Positions 46,601 through 55,751 of a stretch of 64,000 nt of DNA are shown piece after piece. The translations under genes and the position numbers were made by a program. The notes under the pieces were generated by a model. It was not told where the DNA came from. It saw only the letters and a program-made list of their open reading frames with translations, and searched no databases. Within the stretch, counting starts at the first letter, position 1; every line of letters begins with the position of its first letter. Source of the DNA: Rickettsiales bacterium (GTDB taxonomy: Bacteria; Pseudomonadota; Alphaproteobacteria; Rickettsiales; Rickettsiaceae); NCBI GenBank assembly GCA_947456795.1, contig CANGTI010000002.1, forward strand, positions 62,001 through 126,000, in the 5' to 3' direction.

Positions 46601-47109
46601 TAATGGATTTAAATGACGGATCCTATTCAGTCAAAATTGCTGGAGTGATTCAAAAAAAGGATGTTCGTACCTCTGCAAGAGGCATGTTTATGAGTTTTGT
46701 GTTATCAGATCATTATGGCAATTTTGAGGCTAGTGTTTTTAATCCTCAGGTAATGGAAGAAAGCAACTTTGTACTTATGCCAAAATCTGAAGTAGTCCTG
46801 GAATGTGCTCTACTAAAGCAAGGCAATAGTCTACGTTTTACAATAGAATCGGCAAAGTTATTGGAGGAGTTTATGCTCAACCATCCTTACGAAATGACAG
46901 TATTCATAAGGGAGGAAAAAGATTTTGAAACTTGCATTCATTTGCTGAAGAATAAAAATTCAGAAAAAGGTAACGTAAAAATTTGCTTGTTACTTAAAGA
47001 ACATGAAACTTTTGGAGCAAAGATAAAATTACCCCAATACTTTAATCTTAATCCCTGTGAGTTTGAACAGTTACAGCATTTTAATTGGAACAAAAGCTCA
47101 ATGAGCTAG
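43642..47109 (+). CDS. dnaE: DNA polymerase III alpha subunit
   Basis: This 1155-aa replicative polymerase has the N-terminal PHP domain (FIHLRAQSSYSLLEG), the catalytic palm with GPGRGSGAGSIVAW and P-D-F-D-I-D at residues 401-406, the thumb/finger region (YQEQVIEIAKTLAGYTL), an HhH segment and a C-terminal OB fold (VKIAGVIQKKDVRTSARG). The start ATG gives the conserved VKFIHL beginning. Length is normal. A 257-base gene-free region lies upstream. Confidence 0.98.
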   Translation: MVKFIHLRAQSSYSLLEGMIRVEELIFLAKSMYMPALCLADRGNLFGALEFSIKAIQEGIQPIHGCVLKIQYLDERKNLNFGECTLIATNESGYSNLLYLSSLIHNKDDASKDCLTLEEIASRKDGLILLSGYTEGVIGKLLLQGQYECAKFYTTRFLQIFKYNFYYEITRHRLKKEQAIEKIYLKLSKEMGVPLVATNSTLFHDKTMQDTHDTFLCIANGGHKNDSERPRASPECFFKSSSEMALLFADLPNALANSVLIAKRCSVVAKTSPTMWPKAVEESSEEEALRSKAQRGLQKRLEKKFLIEKTSAEQQAIIKSEYNIRLEYELNLICQMHFEGYFLIVADFVQWSREKGIAVGPGRGSGAGSIVAWSLLITDLDPIFFGLIFERFLNPDRVSMPDFDIDFCQSRREEVIRYVRQKYGNNRVAHIITFGSLQAKAAIKDVARVLGLRFDISNIITNFIPFNAIKPTTISDAIEQVHQLKALKEGQQIQEIQVGEYEDAEEIRDLISKTLNTALILEGLPRHVSVHAAGIVISKEDLVKVVPLYKATQENSLVVQYAMKYSELAGLVKFDFLGLQTLTMISECCALIKTQGFDLDVENLPLNDKKTYELFCSGKVHGVFQFESVGMRENLQRILPDNIEDLMAITSLYRPGPMENIPTYIACKLGQKKPQYLHTILEPILSSTYGVIIYQEQVIEIAKTLAGYTLAQADLLRRAMGKKIASEMHQQEQIFIAGAKKKGIEDSVASEIFYLVAKFAGYGFNKAHAAAYSIISYRTAYLKAHYTIEFFVAFLNLELQDAHKINALVVESKDFGIVLEKPCINQSFALFAIKDSSKMSFGLGAIKNVSVAIANEIVLKRQELGPFTNIFDFIKRTAGILINKKVLEGLIIAGCFDSIESNRAELFSNVEKLISYGSLMSQENNSNQISLFVPEITQIALEKKDNWSHKETLYKEFDATGLFLMSHPLKVLQDFFDQQDIYNTKSVMDLNDGSYSVKIAGVIQKKDVRTSARGMFMSFVLSDHYGNFEASVFNPQVMEESNFVLMPKSEVVLECALLKQGNSLRFTIESAKLLEEFMLNHPYEMTVFIREEKDFETCIHLLKNKNSEKGNVKICLLLKEHETFGAKIKLPQYFNLNPCEFEQLQHFNWNKSSMS

Positions 47110-47155
47110 GATAACAAACACTCAATGAATATAATAATAAAATAGCAAAAACTGT

Positions 47156-47512
47156 ATGAATGAGCATTCTTTTTTTTATTGCGCAGTAGAAACCTTAGAT
47201 AATTTAGAGAAACAGTTAATCATAGTAGATTCCCAAGGAATACTAGATATAGAAAGGCTAGGACAAGATGCATTAGAGATCAGCTATAAAGATATAAGTT
47301 CTAAAACTCAGACCTATCTTTTAAATGTTCGTAGCTCCTTAAAGCAAATTTGGCTCTCTTCTCCAGTTAGTGGGCCCAGTCATTTTGTGTGCCAAAAGGA
47401 CGGATGGAAGAACGCTAAGGATATGATGCTTGAAGATCTACTAAGCTCAGAGCTGGGCAAAGTCCTGCACCTAGTTCCTAACCTCAAGCCAAAATCCTCT
47501 GAGTCTGAGTAA
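47156..47512 (+). CDS. cyaY: Frataxin homolog CyaY
   Basis: This 118-aa protein matches frataxin: an N-terminal helix with acidic residues, the beta-sheet with TQTYLLNVRSSLKQIWLSSP (diagnostic QIWLSSPVSGP, residues 64-74) and a C-terminal helix LEDLLSSELGKVL. Frataxin binds iron and modulates iron-sulfur cluster assembly through the IscS-IscU machinery. It converges on ssb with a 2-base gap. Presence of frataxin is shared by Rickettsia and mitochondria. Confidence 0.93.
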   Translation: MNEHSFFYCAVETLDNLEKQLIIVDSQGILDIERLGQDALEISYKDISSKTQTYLLNVRSSLKQIWLSSPVSGPSHFVCQKDGWKNAKDMMLEDLLSSELGKVLHLVPNLKPKSSESE

Positions 47513-47514
47513 CG

Positions 47515-47958
47515 CTAAAAAGGTACCGAATCGTCAAGTGCGGACTGGCTGCTTGATGTTGATCTTTCATTTTGAGCATTACCAAACTCTGCATCACCTT
47601 TGGTACGCTTGCTATCAAGCAAAATTAGAACTCCGTGGCCCTGTAAAATAACCTCAGTGCTACTTCTGTCTTGTCCAGTTGCAGCGTCTGGAAATTTACG
47701 AGTTCGAAGAGAGCCCTCTAAATAGAGCTTAGTGCCTTTTTTTACGTAATTTCGCACTATATCCACCAAGCCTTCGCTAAAAGCTACAATTCTATGCCAT
47801 TCTGTATTTTCTTTTTTATCTCCAGTAGATTTATCTCTCCAAGTTTCAGTAGTTGCAAACCAAAAAGTGGCAAATTCTCTCCCATCTTGGGTCGTCCTTA
47901 TCTCAGGCTCATGTCCAACGTTTCCAAGCAATGTTACTTTATTAATTCCTAGAGCCAT
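47515..47958 (-). CDS. ssb: Single-stranded DNA-binding protein
   Basis: This 147-aa protein has an OB-fold core (INKVTLLGNVGHEPEIR, TEWHRIVAF, VKKGTKLYLEGSL) and the acidic C-terminal tip D-D-S-V-P-F that recruits repair and replication partners. Divergent from uvrA across 245 bases, as in many proteobacteria. Confidence 0.97.
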   Translation of the reverse strand: MALGINKVTLLGNVGHEPEIRTTQDGREFATFWFATTETWRDKSTGDKKENTEWHRIVAFSEGLVDIVRNYVKKGTKLYLEGSLRTRKFPDAATGQDRSSTEVILQGHGVLILLDSKRTKGDAEFGNAQNERSTSSSQSALDDSVPF

Positions 47959-48203
47959 AAACTAATACCTAACGTAATACAATGAACTTTTTAATGTTTT
48001 AACTTATCCTCAACTACTTTTGAACTATACTTACACAAGCTAACACTATAAACTGGAAACCTAGATAATGCTAACAAATGTTCCTCTCTTTTCGATTGGA
48101 CTTTTGCGCTTACAAATCAACTTAGATTCTAACAAACCCGACTTCACGAAACACATGTTGATTTAGGTTTGCAAAAATTACAACTAAAAATCAAGCAAAA
48201 AAG

Positions 48204-51113
48204 ATGAATAACAATTCCCCTCATTTTGAAAATTGGATCAAAGTCAGAGGCGCAAACGAACACAATTTGAAAAATGTCGATATCGACATTCCATGCAACA
48301 AATTAGTTGTTATTACTGGACTCAGTGGTTCTGGAAAATCCTCGCTTGCATTTGACACAATATACGCAGAAGGACAAAGACGCTATGTAGAGAGCTTGTC
48401 AGCCTATGCAAGACAATTTTTGCATCTGCAAAACAAACCCAATGTTACTTCGATTAGTGGGCTTTCACCTGCAATTGCAATCGATCAAAAAACTACTTCT
48501 AAAAATCCTAGGTCCACAGTTGGTACGGTCACAGAAATTAACGATTATTTAAGGCTTTTGTTTGCAAGAGTTGGCGTTCCTTTCTCTCCTGCAACCAACA
48601 TGCCAATTAAAAGTCAGACGATTGGTGAAATGGTAGACATTTGCCTCAATTTGCCTCAGGGCTCTAAACTGTACATCTTGGCTCCTATTGCAAAAGGTAG
48701 AAAAGGAGAATTCAAAAAAGATTTAGAGTTGTACAAAAAGCAGGGTTTAGACTCTGCAATCATTAATGAGGTGGAATACAATTTACATGAAAATATTCCG
48801 CATTTAGAGAAAACCAAGTCTCACAACGTCTCAATTATAGTAGATAAAATAACAATTGGAGATGCCATAACAAGCAGACTAGTTGAAGCTTTTGAAAATT
48901 CCTTACAAATGGCAAATGGAATTGCCGAAGTCAAAATTATTTCACTTCCTGATGGTTTTGACGAAGAAAAAGCAAAAGTTATGCAAAACAAAAACATGCT
49001 TTTTTCTGAACGTTATTCTTGCCCAGTATCTGGCTTTCAAGTTCCTATTTTAGAGCCAAGATTGTTTTCTTTTAACAGCCCATTTGGCGCATGTCAGTCT
49101 TGCCAAGGTCTTGGGCATATAATGTTTTTTGCTCCGGACCTAATTGCGCCAGATCATTCTTTAAATATCAAAGATGGGGCAATTAAGTGCTTTGCTTACC
49201 AGCAGCCTCAATTTGTTACACAGGTTTTGGGATCTGTGGTTAAACATTTTGGATATACTCTAGAAACTCCTTTGAGCATGATGTCCCAAAAAGCTTTGGA
49301 TGCGATTTTTTACGGATCTGGAGATGAGGAAGTAGAGTTTGTGGGAATGACAAATAATCGCTCAGATAAAACTAAAAAAGTCTTTGGAGGAGTGATTCCT
49401 TATCTTGTAGAAATGAATAAAAACAATACGGCAAACACTTTTTCGGATGAACTATTCCATAAATATCAAGAGAAACAGCTGTGCTCTGATTGCAACGGCT
49501 ATAGATTAAGATGGGAAGCTCTTTGTGTAAAAATCGCTGACCTACACATAGGTCAGATACTTAGCATGGACATTGAATCAATGGCTCGATGGATCGAAAA
49601 TTTAGAACACATTTTGACAGAAAAAGAAAATACAATAGCCAAACAAGTATTAAAAGAAATACACACCAGATTAGGTTTCTTAAATAGCGTAGGACTAGGA
49701 TATTTAACTCTTTCCAGAACTACCTCTACTCTTTCGGGAGGAGAAAGTCAAAGAATCAGGCTAGCCTCTCAAATAGGCTCAGGACTAAGCGGAGTTTTAT
49801 ACGTACTAGACGAACCTTCAATTGGTCTGCATCAGAGAGATAATCAAAAATTAATAAAAACTCTTCTACATTTAAGAGATTTAGGCAATACAGTAATAGT
49901 AGTAGAACATGATTCGGAAACTATGTTTGCCTCTGATTATGTCATAGATTTTGGCCCGGGAGCAGGTATTGATGGAGGAAGGGTAGTAGCCTACGGCACA
50001 GTAGATCAAATCATTGCAAACAAGAATAGTCTTACAGGTAAGTATCTTAGTGGAGAAAAATCCTTAATCACAAGAAGCAAAGAATTTACCTTAGAGGATG
50101 TGCAATTTTTGGAACTAAAAGGAGCCAGATCCCATAATCTAAAAAACATAAATATAAAAATACCGGTAGGATCCTTTAGCGTTGTTACGGGAGTTTCCGG
50201 AAGTGGAAAATCAACTCTGATACTGGAAACGTTGTATCCGGCTGTACAAAGAGCTCTGGATCCTGACAATAAGATCAGAGCCGGAGAATTTGATAGTCTG
50301 ACGGGAGTAAGCTTGTTTAACAAGGTAGTTGAGATTGATCAATCTCCTATAGGCAAAACCCCCCGATCTAATCCCGCAACTTATGTTGGTATCTTCTCTC
50401 TCATAAGAGATTTTTTCTCTCTTATGCCAGAATCAAAGGTAAGGGGATACAAAATCGGAAGATTTTCTTTCAACGTCAAAGGCGGACGCTGTGAGGCATG
50501 CAAAGGAGATGGGCTCATTAAAATCGAAATGCATTTTTTGCAAGATGTGTACGTAAAGTGTGATGTATGTCTTGGAGCAAGATACAACAAAGAAACTCTA
50601 ACCATCAAATACAGAGGCAAGTCTATCAGCGAAATTTTAGACATGACAGTTGAGGATAGTTTGCATTTTTTTGAAAATACTTTCGCTATATGGGAAAAAA
50701 TCAATGTATTAAACAAAGTAGGACTTGGTTATTTAAAATTAGGTCAGTCATCCACCACTTTGTCTGGAGGTGAGGCTCAAAGAATTAAACTCGCAAAAGA
50801 ATTGTCAAAACGTTCTACAGGAAAAACACTGTATATACTGGATGAACCAACAACTGGACTGCACTTTGAAGATATAAATAAGTTAATGGCAATTTTGTAC
50901 GACCTTGTAGATTTAGGTAACACGGTGGTTGTGATTGAGCATAATATTGACGTCATACAAAGAGCTGACTACATCATAGATATAGGCCCAGAAGGAGGAG
51001 ATAAGGGTGGTGAGGTTGTTGTATGCGGCACTCCAGACATGATCCAACAGTGTAAAGAAAGTATCACTGGACGTTTTTTGAAAAAAGTAGTAGACAAAAG
51101 TCTGCAGCATTAA
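48204..51113 (+). CDS. uvrA: Excinuclease ABC subunit A
   Basis: This 969-aa ABC ATPase recognises DNA lesions. It has two ATPase modules: Walker A GLSGSGKS at residues 39-46 and a second GVSGSGKS about residue 667, two LSGGE signature loops (TLSGGESQRIRLASQ, TLSGGEAQRIKLAKE), and zinc-binding C-x-x-C pairs (CQSCQGLG, CSDCNGYR, CEACKGDG/CDVCLGARY). Length is normal. The atp operon starts 9 bases after its stop, so it may read through into atpI. Confidence 0.98.
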   Translation: MNNNSPHFENWIKVRGANEHNLKNVDIDIPCNKLVVITGLSGSGKSSLAFDTIYAEGQRRYVESLSAYARQFLHLQNKPNVTSISGLSPAIAIDQKTTSKNPRSTVGTVTEINDYLRLLFARVGVPFSPATNMPIKSQTIGEMVDICLNLPQGSKLYILAPIAKGRKGEFKKDLELYKKQGLDSAIINEVEYNLHENIPHLEKTKSHNVSIIVDKITIGDAITSRLVEAFENSLQMANGIAEVKIISLPDGFDEEKAKVMQNKNMLFSERYSCPVSGFQVPILEPRLFSFNSPFGACQSCQGLGHIMFFAPDLIAPDHSLNIKDGAIKCFAYQQPQFVTQVLGSVVKHFGYTLETPLSMMSQKALDAIFYGSGDEEVEFVGMTNNRSDKTKKVFGGVIPYLVEMNKNNTANTFSDELFHKYQEKQLCSDCNGYRLRWEALCVKIADLHIGQILSMDIESMARWIENLEHILTEKENTIAKQVLKEIHTRLGFLNSVGLGYLTLSRTTSTLSGGESQRIRLASQIGSGLSGVLYVLDEPSIGLHQRDNQKLIKTLLHLRDLGNTVIVVEHDSETMFASDYVIDFGPGAGIDGGRVVAYGTVDQIIANKNSLTGKYLSGEKSLITRSKEFTLEDVQFLELKGARSHNLKNINIKIPVGSFSVVTGVSGSGKSTLILETLYPAVQRALDPDNKIRAGEFDSLTGVSLFNKVVEIDQSPIGKTPRSNPATYVGIFSLIRDFFSLMPESKVRGYKIGRFSFNVKGGRCEACKGDGLIKIEMHFLQDVYVKCDVCLGARYNKETLTIKYRGKSISEILDMTVEDSLHFFENTFAIWEKINVLNKVGLGYLKLGQSSTTLSGGEAQRIKLAKELSKRSTGKTLYILDEPTTGLHFEDINKLMAILYDLVDLGNTVVVIEHNIDVIQRADYIIDIGPEGGDKGGEVVVCGTPDMIQQCKESITGRFLKKVVDKSLQH

Positions 51114-51122
51114 ACAACGACG

Positions 51123-51440
51123 ATGCGATTTACTTTTGATGACTCTTGCGTGAAAGATTTCATACTGGCAGAAAAACTAAGGAAGATAGACAAACAAATG
51201 GCACAGATTTCTGCACGGCAGATTGCCGCAAAAACCAAATTAAAAAAAACTGAGATTCTTCCCCTTAGATCTTTACTAATCAAAGTTGTAACCGATATAC
51301 TGGCCTTCATGGCGCTTGGTGTTTTGCTTGGATATTATCTCAATAAAAAATTCAACATTGCTGGAGGACGTTTGTGCTTTTTAATTTGTACGATTATTGC
51401 ATGCCTTGCGTGCGTCAAAAATATAACAAAGATTAAATAG
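51123..51440 (+). CDS. atpI: ATP synthase protein I
   Basis: A 105-aa protein with a charged, helical N-terminus and two C-terminal transmembrane helices (ILAFMALGVLLGYYL and LCFLICTIIACLACV). The GVLLGYYLNKKFN turn resembles the AtpI/AtpZ family that helps assemble the c-ring. Position directly before atpB supports the call. Confidence 0.85.
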   Translation: MRFTFDDSCVKDFILAEKLRKIDKQMAQISARQIAAKTKLKKTEILPLRSLLIKVVTDILAFMALGVLLGYYLNKKFNIAGGRLCFLICTIIACLACVKNITKIK

Positions 51441-51448
51441 GTTTCTTT

Positions 51449-52180
51449 ATGGGCCACAACCCACTTGATCAATTTTTTGTGTCCCCTGTGCTCAAATTTG
51501 TTCCTTTTGGCATAGATCTTACCTTTACCAATGCAAGTCTATTTATGATGCTTGCTAGTTCTTTATGCCTTGCATATCTGTGGGCTGCCCTTCGTGCACC
51601 AAAATCTATACCATCTAAATTGCAAATGTCTGCAGAATTAGTCCACAAAATGGTTGTGCAAATGGTAGGCAGTACTGTAGGAGAACATCATGGAAAAAAA
51701 TTTATACCCTTAATATTTAGCATTTTTCTGTTTGTTTTGTCCTCAAATTTATGCGGAATGTTGCCAAAAAGCTTTGCAACTACAAGCCAGATTATAATTA
51801 CATTTGCCTTATCTTCGGTGGTATTCATTACGATTACAGTATTTGGACTTTTTTCTCACGGTTTTGGATTTTTCAAGATATTTTTGCCTAGCGGATGTCC
51901 TTTATGGCTTGCACCCCTTATGGCCGTGATAGAGCTGTTTTCTTTTCTTGCAAAACCAATAAGCTTGGCTTTACGTCTTGCTGCAAATATTACTTCGGGA
52001 CATATTTTATTACACGTGATTGGAGGAGCAATAGTGAGCATGTTTATTCTGATCAAACTTTTTCCTTTTGCTCTTGTCGTTGTACTAGTTGGATTTGAAT
52101 TTTTTGTAGCTATACTGCAAGCATACATTTTTGCAGTTTTATCTTGCGTCTATTTGGCCGATGTCATAAATTTGCATTAG
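51449..52180 (+). CDS. atpB: ATP synthase F0 subunit a
   Basis: This 243-aa inner-membrane subunit forms the proton half-channels. The conserved helix with the essential arginine is seen in KPISLALRLAANITSGHILL, preceded by the PLMAVIELFSFLAKP stretch. It follows atpI by 8 bases. Confidence 0.97.
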   Translation: MGHNPLDQFFVSPVLKFVPFGIDLTFTNASLFMMLASSLCLAYLWAALRAPKSIPSKLQMSAELVHKMVVQMVGSTVGEHHGKKFIPLIFSIFLFVLSSNLCGMLPKSFATTSQIIITFALSSVVFITITVFGLFSHGFGFFKIFLPSGCPLWLAPLMAVIELFSFLAKPISLALRLAANITSGHILLHVIGGAIVSMFILIKLFPFALVVVLVGFEFFVAILQAYIFAVLSCVYLADVINLH

Positions 52181-52206
52181 ACTTTTAATTTCAAAACGAG
52201 TTTTTT

Positions 52207-52431
52207 ATGGACGCATCTACGTACAAATATCTAGGAGTTGGTTTGATGGCGATTGGAATGGCTGGCGCTGCAATTGGCGTTGGTCTTGTGTTTTCATCTT
52301 TGCTTTCTGGTCTTGCTAGAAATCCTTCGGCTTCTGATAACCTGCAAAGGAATGCATTGATTGGAGCAGGCCTTATAGAAGCAATGGGTCTTTTTGCCTT
52401 TGTGATTGCGATGCTTATAATCTTTTCTTAA
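52207..52431 (+). CDS. atpE: ATP synthase F0 subunit c
   Basis: A 74-aa two-helix hairpin. The polar loop reads [10 protein letters not shown], and the ion-carrying carboxylate is E58 in [13 protein letters not shown]. Helix 1 lacks the glutamine/serine pattern of sodium-type rings, so a proton ring is likely. An atypically short leader of 26 bases separates it from atpB. Confidence 0.97.
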   Translation: MDASTYKYLGVGLMAIGMAGAAIGVGLVFSSLLSGLARNPSASDNLQRNALIGAGLIEAMGLFAFVIAMLIIFS

Positions 52432-52440
52432 AGGACGTTT

Positions 52441-52899
52441 ATGCCCCAATTAGATACAACCTATTACACATCCTCTGTGGTGTGGTTTTTGTTGTTCTTT
52501 GGGGCGTTGTTCCTTTTTACTCAATTTTGGCTAGTGCCTAGATTAAACAGCGTAATGGAACACAGACGGCAAGAAATTAGCTCCAAGCTAAAGGAACTAT
52601 CTTTTTTGCGAGACGAACTCGCAGCTCTTGATGAAAAATACAGGTCTGAGGTTGCTTCCATACAGCTTGAAGGAAAAATACTAAGTAACCAGATGTTACA
52701 AAGCTTCAATCAAGAAGCAGAAGGTGTGCTCAATGAAATAAACAAGAGCTGTGAAACACTTTTAGCAAATGAAGAAAAAAAAATGCAGGAAAGGTTTGAA
52801 GCACTTGTAAATGACAAAGACAATATTGCATCTGCTCTTGCTGAGGCTTTTTTGTCAAAATCTCTCATTAAAACTACAGATTTATCTGAGACATGTTAG
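52441..52899 (+). CDS. atpF': ATP synthase F0 subunit b'
   Basis: A 152-aa protein with one N-terminal transmembrane helix (VVWFLLFFGALFLFTQFW) and a long amphipathic helix. The sequence FWLVPRLNSVMEHRRQEIS is the b' start pattern. Alphaproteobacteria use distinct b and b' subunits in the peripheral stalk. It overlaps atpF by 7 bases. Confidence 0.9.
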   Translation: MPQLDTTYYTSSVVWFLLFFGALFLFTQFWLVPRLNSVMEHRRQEISSKLKELSFLRDELAALDEKYRSEVASIQLEGKILSNQMLQSFNQEAEGVLNEINKSCETLLANEEKKMQERFEALVNDKDNIASALAEAFLSKSLIKTTDLSETC

Positions 52900-53357
52900 A
52901 CATTTGGTTAGCAACGGCCCTATTTTGCTTTATATCCTTTTGCTATTTTAAATTGCGCAAAGTGGTTGCTAAATTTTTAAGCTCAGAGTCTTTTAAGATT
53001 CGCGCGGAATTTTCAGAACTTCATTCATTAAAACTTCAGATAGAAAAACTCAAACAGGAGACCCTGCAAAGATTTGACAATCTAGCATACGAAAAATCTC
53101 AGCTACTCAAAACTATAAAAATAGACACAGAGAATTTAATAGAACAAAAAAGAAGAGATCTGAAAATTCTGCAAAGCACAAAACTTGCATCAACAAAAGA
53201 TTTTTTAGAACTGACGTATAAAAGAAAAGAAGCACAAATCAAAATGCATCTTTTAAATCATACACATCAGCTCTTATCGACAAAATTCTCGCAAAAAAAT
53301 CTATTGGATCCAATAGAAGCCACGTTAGAAGTGCAGCACATACTATCAAAGATGTGA
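52893..53357 (+). CDS. atpF: ATP synthase F0 subunit b
   Basis: A 154-aa protein with an N-terminal hydrophobic segment (IWLATALFCFISFCYFKL) and a long charged helix, fitting the second peripheral stalk subunit. Sequence is divergent, and the assignment leans on position after b'. The F1 genes are not here, as is usual in alphaproteobacteria, where they form a separate operon. Confidence 0.8.
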   Translation: MLDIWLATALFCFISFCYFKLRKVVAKFLSSESFKIRAEFSELHSLKLQIEKLKQETLQRFDNLAYEKSQLLKTIKIDTENLIEQKRRDLKILQSTKLASTKDFLELTYKRKEAQIKMHLLNHTHQLLSTKFSQKNLLDPIEATLEVQHILSKM

Positions 53358-53397
53358 ACAACACACAAATCGTGTAGTAAAGAAATATCTAGATGGT

Positions 53398-53782
53398 GCG
53401 GTGGCCTATAAGCCGGGTTCTGTTCAATCAAGACAATTCTCAATCTAGACAATGATTCGTCTAGGAGTTGCATTACTGCAACCCTCAAGCGATCTACCCG
53501 CACGACAACAACTGGAGAAAGTTGCCCACAAAGTGGGAGTCATGCTTATTCGATCTTGCTCCTAATAGGGTTTACACTGCACATCCTGTCGCCAAGATGT
53601 CGGTGCGCTCTTACCACACCTTTTCACCCTTACTGAAGTACCCTAAAGCACTTCAGCGGTATATTTTCTGTTGCACTAGCCCTTAGGTGTCGCCACCTAG
53701 CTGGGTGTTACCCAGTATTACTTCCCCTGGAGCCCGGACTTTCCTCGTGCATTATAAATACGCGCCATTGTCCAGCCACCGC
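53398..53782 (-). ncRNA. rnpB: RNase P RNA (bacterial type A)
   Basis: On the minus strand the RNA begins GCGGTGGCTGGACAATGG and ends with ATAGGCCACCGC, its two ends pairing in stem P1. The universal conserved regions are present: GAGGAAAGTCCGGGCTCC near the 5' end, and CAGAACCCGGCTTATAGG at the 3' end. It processes the 5' ends of tRNAs. It lies between the converging atp operon and clpP. Ends are set by the P1 stem and are good to a few bases. Confidence 0.97.
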
Positions 53783-53841
53783 AAGCAATTGTAGGCCCCT
53801 TTACCACTAAGAGTCAAATAACTTTTGTTGGAGCACGCCTG

Positions 53842-54450
53842 CTACTTAGGCGTCTTAACATGTATATCCGATCCGTGTTCTATAATGCTATCTATTAAGC
53901 CAAATTCAATAGCCTGTTCTGGAGACATAAAATTATCTCTTTCTAAATTTCTCTCTATTTCTTCTACATTTTTCAGAGTGTGTTTTGCATACAGATTATT
54001 TAGTAGTCCTTTCAACTTTAGAGTTTCTCTTGCGTGAATTTCTATATCTGTTGCTTGACCATGATATCCCCCAGAAGGTTGATGAATCATTATACGACCG
54101 TTACGCAAAGCGTGTCTTTTGTTTTTAGCTCCTGCGGCAAGGAGTAAGGATCCCATAGAGCATGCCTGACCCAAGCACAAAGTTACAACATTAGGCTTTA
54201 TGTATTGCATGGTGTCATATATGGCAAGGCCAGATGTGACAATTCCTCCTGGAGAGTTAATGTAAAGGTATACATCTTTATCTGGGTTTTCCGCCTCAAG
54301 AAACAACAACTGAGCAATCACAAGGTTTGCGCTGTAATCCTCTATTGGGCCACACACAAATATTATTCTTTCTTTTAGTAGTCTAGAATAAATATCATAA
54401 GCCCTTTCTCCCCTATTAGTCTGTTCAATTACGATTGGTACAAAGTTCAT
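53842..54450 (-). CDS. clpP: ATP-dependent Clp protease proteolytic subunit
   Basis: This 202-aa serine protease has the full catalytic triad: S98 in GQACSMGS, H123 in IMIHQPSGG and D172 in ERDNFMSP. It works with ClpX, encoded 20 kb away. A hairpin (ACGCCT/AGGCGT) overlaps its stop codon at about 53848-53866. Confidence 0.98.
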   Translation of the reverse strand: MNFVPIVIEQTNRGERAYDIYSRLLKERIIFVCGPIEDYSANLVIAQLLFLEAENPDKDVYLYINSPGGIVTSGLAIYDTMQYIKPNVVTLCLGQACSMGSLLLAAGAKNKRHALRNGRIMIHQPSGGYHGQATDIEIHARETLKLKGLLNNLYAKHTLKNVEEIERNLERDNFMSPEQAIEFGLIDSIIEHGSDIHVKTPK

Positions 54451-54503
54451 GATGTTTTCTATTTTAAGTAAAAAAGATTTTTAATGAATTGTTATAAGCT
54501 GTT

Positions 54504-55064
54504 TTAATGTTGATCGTCTTCTAGAGCATTGATATCCATTGAAATTGTGCGTTTGTCCAATCTCTCCAAAACAAGATTTGTGATGTTAATCTTTTCGGAA
54601 TGAAACAGAATAAATTTTTCTGGCAAAACTACACAAAGTTTCTTTTCTTTGGCAATTTCTTCAATTACATCTTTCATAATCGGGTAAAATTTTCGCTCAG
54701 CTTTTATACAGATTTGATTCATACGAGCTTTGCTTTCACTAATGCTTCTTTGCAAATCAAGGTTTCTTTTTTTTAGCTCTTCAAGTTGTCTTAATATTTC
54801 CTTTTTTTTAGGGTTAGATTTTTTCTTTAAAAGCAGAATTGCCTCTTCGTTTTTATTTCTCTGCTCTAGTTTTTTCATTTTATCTGAAATATCTTTATCC
54901 ATCGAAGATATTTTCCCATTAAGATCCTGAATAAAGACCGATTTATGCCAAACAATCTCTACATCTACAACACCTATGTTGCAAGGTACTTCAACAATAG
55001 CGAAAGCTGGCAAAGAGATAATCAAGACCAAAGCACTAAACAAATAACAAAAAAGTTTATTCAT
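54504..55064 (-). CDS. Skp/OmpH-like periplasmic chaperone
   Basis: A 186-aa protein starting MNKLFCYLFS with a signal peptide ending LPAFA, then NIGVVDVEIVWHKS (the OmpH beta strand start), a long charged coiled-coil region (about residues 55-125) and a return strand KLCVVLPEKFILF. This is the Skp layout of a small trimer body with coiled-coil arms that carries outer-membrane proteins. An upstream ATG at 55133 lies inside motE and was not used; the chosen start overlaps the motE stop by 8 bases. Confidence 0.7.
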   Translation of the reverse strand: MNKLFCYLFSALVLIISLPAFAIVEVPCNIGVVDVEIVWHKSVFIQDLNGKISSMDKDISDKMKKLEQRNKNEEAILLLKKKSNPKKKEILRQLEELKKRNLDLQRSISESKARMNQICIKAERKFYPIMKDVIEEIAKEKKLCVVLPEKFILFHSEKINITNLVLERLDKRTISMDINALEDDQH

Positions 55065-55629
55065 ATGACATTTTAAATTTGTTATTTGTTGTGCGCTTAG
55101 TAAGGGCAACAGAAAGCTCTTTAGCCCTAGCAATTTCCATGTTTGCTAAAATTGCAGAAACTTTTATTTCTTTCATAGAACAAACTATTTTCATCAATGT
55201 ATCTAGCTCTATCTCGTCAAATATTTGAGCAGCGCGCCTTGGATTCATGTTTTCATAAATTTTCACAAGGCTTTTAACTTTTTCGTCTTCTTTTTCTTCT
55301 AGAGCAAGACTTTCTTTTTGTACTTTTTCTCTTAACAATTCCAGATCTTTTATCTTCTTTTCTATATTTTGCTCAATTGCCTTGAGCGTAAATTCTCTAT
55401 TTCTCAGTTCAACTTCTTCTGCAAGAATTTTCTTTCTACCTTGGAATAACATGTTTAGGACTTCTACCTCTGTTCTACTAAAGGTAGAGCTTATGCTTGG
55501 AATATTGCTTTTGATTGAAAATGGCGCAATTGCATCAGTTTTTTGATTAACAGATTCCTCTGCAACAGCATATCCACAAGAAATCTGCATCAATATAAAC
55601 CAGAATCCAAAACAAATGATACGTAACAT
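55057..55629 (-). CDS. motE: MotE-like flagellar motor chaperone
   Basis: A 190-aa protein with a signal peptide (cleavage near CGYAVAEE), a coiled coil (about residues 65-115) and a C-terminal MgtE-N-like domain (YENMNPRRAAQIFDEIELDTLMKIVCSM). This matches MotE, a periplasmic protein that stabilises MotC in Sinorhizobium and is found in many alphaproteobacterial flagellar clusters. It follows fliM by 122 bases. Confidence 0.75.
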   Translation of the reverse strand: MLRIICFGFWFILMQISCGYAVAEESVNQKTDAIAPFSIKSNIPSISSTFSRTEVEVLNMLFQGRKKILAEEVELRNREFTLKAIEQNIEKKIKDLELLREKVQKESLALEEKEDEKVKSLVKIYENMNPRRAAQIFDEIELDTLMKIVCSMKEIKVSAILANMEIARAKELSVALTKRTTNNKFKMSYE

Positions 55630-55751
55630 TGGTTTTAATAAACTGACTTAAACAAGGACACGATAACTCTCATTATGACGAATTTGAGCAACTTTTGCTA
55701 GGGCCAAATTAAGAAAAACAAATAAGAATCACTTATGTTGCTTCCCAAAAA

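Noticed and set aside
47959-48203. LexA (SOS) box between ssb and uvrA
   Set aside because: One GTTC at about 48077 is present, but the alphaproteobacterial partner GTTC seven bases later is not.
55065-55133. N-terminal extension of the Skp-like protein
   Set aside because: It lies in motE coding sequence and would put 23 residues before a clear signal peptide.
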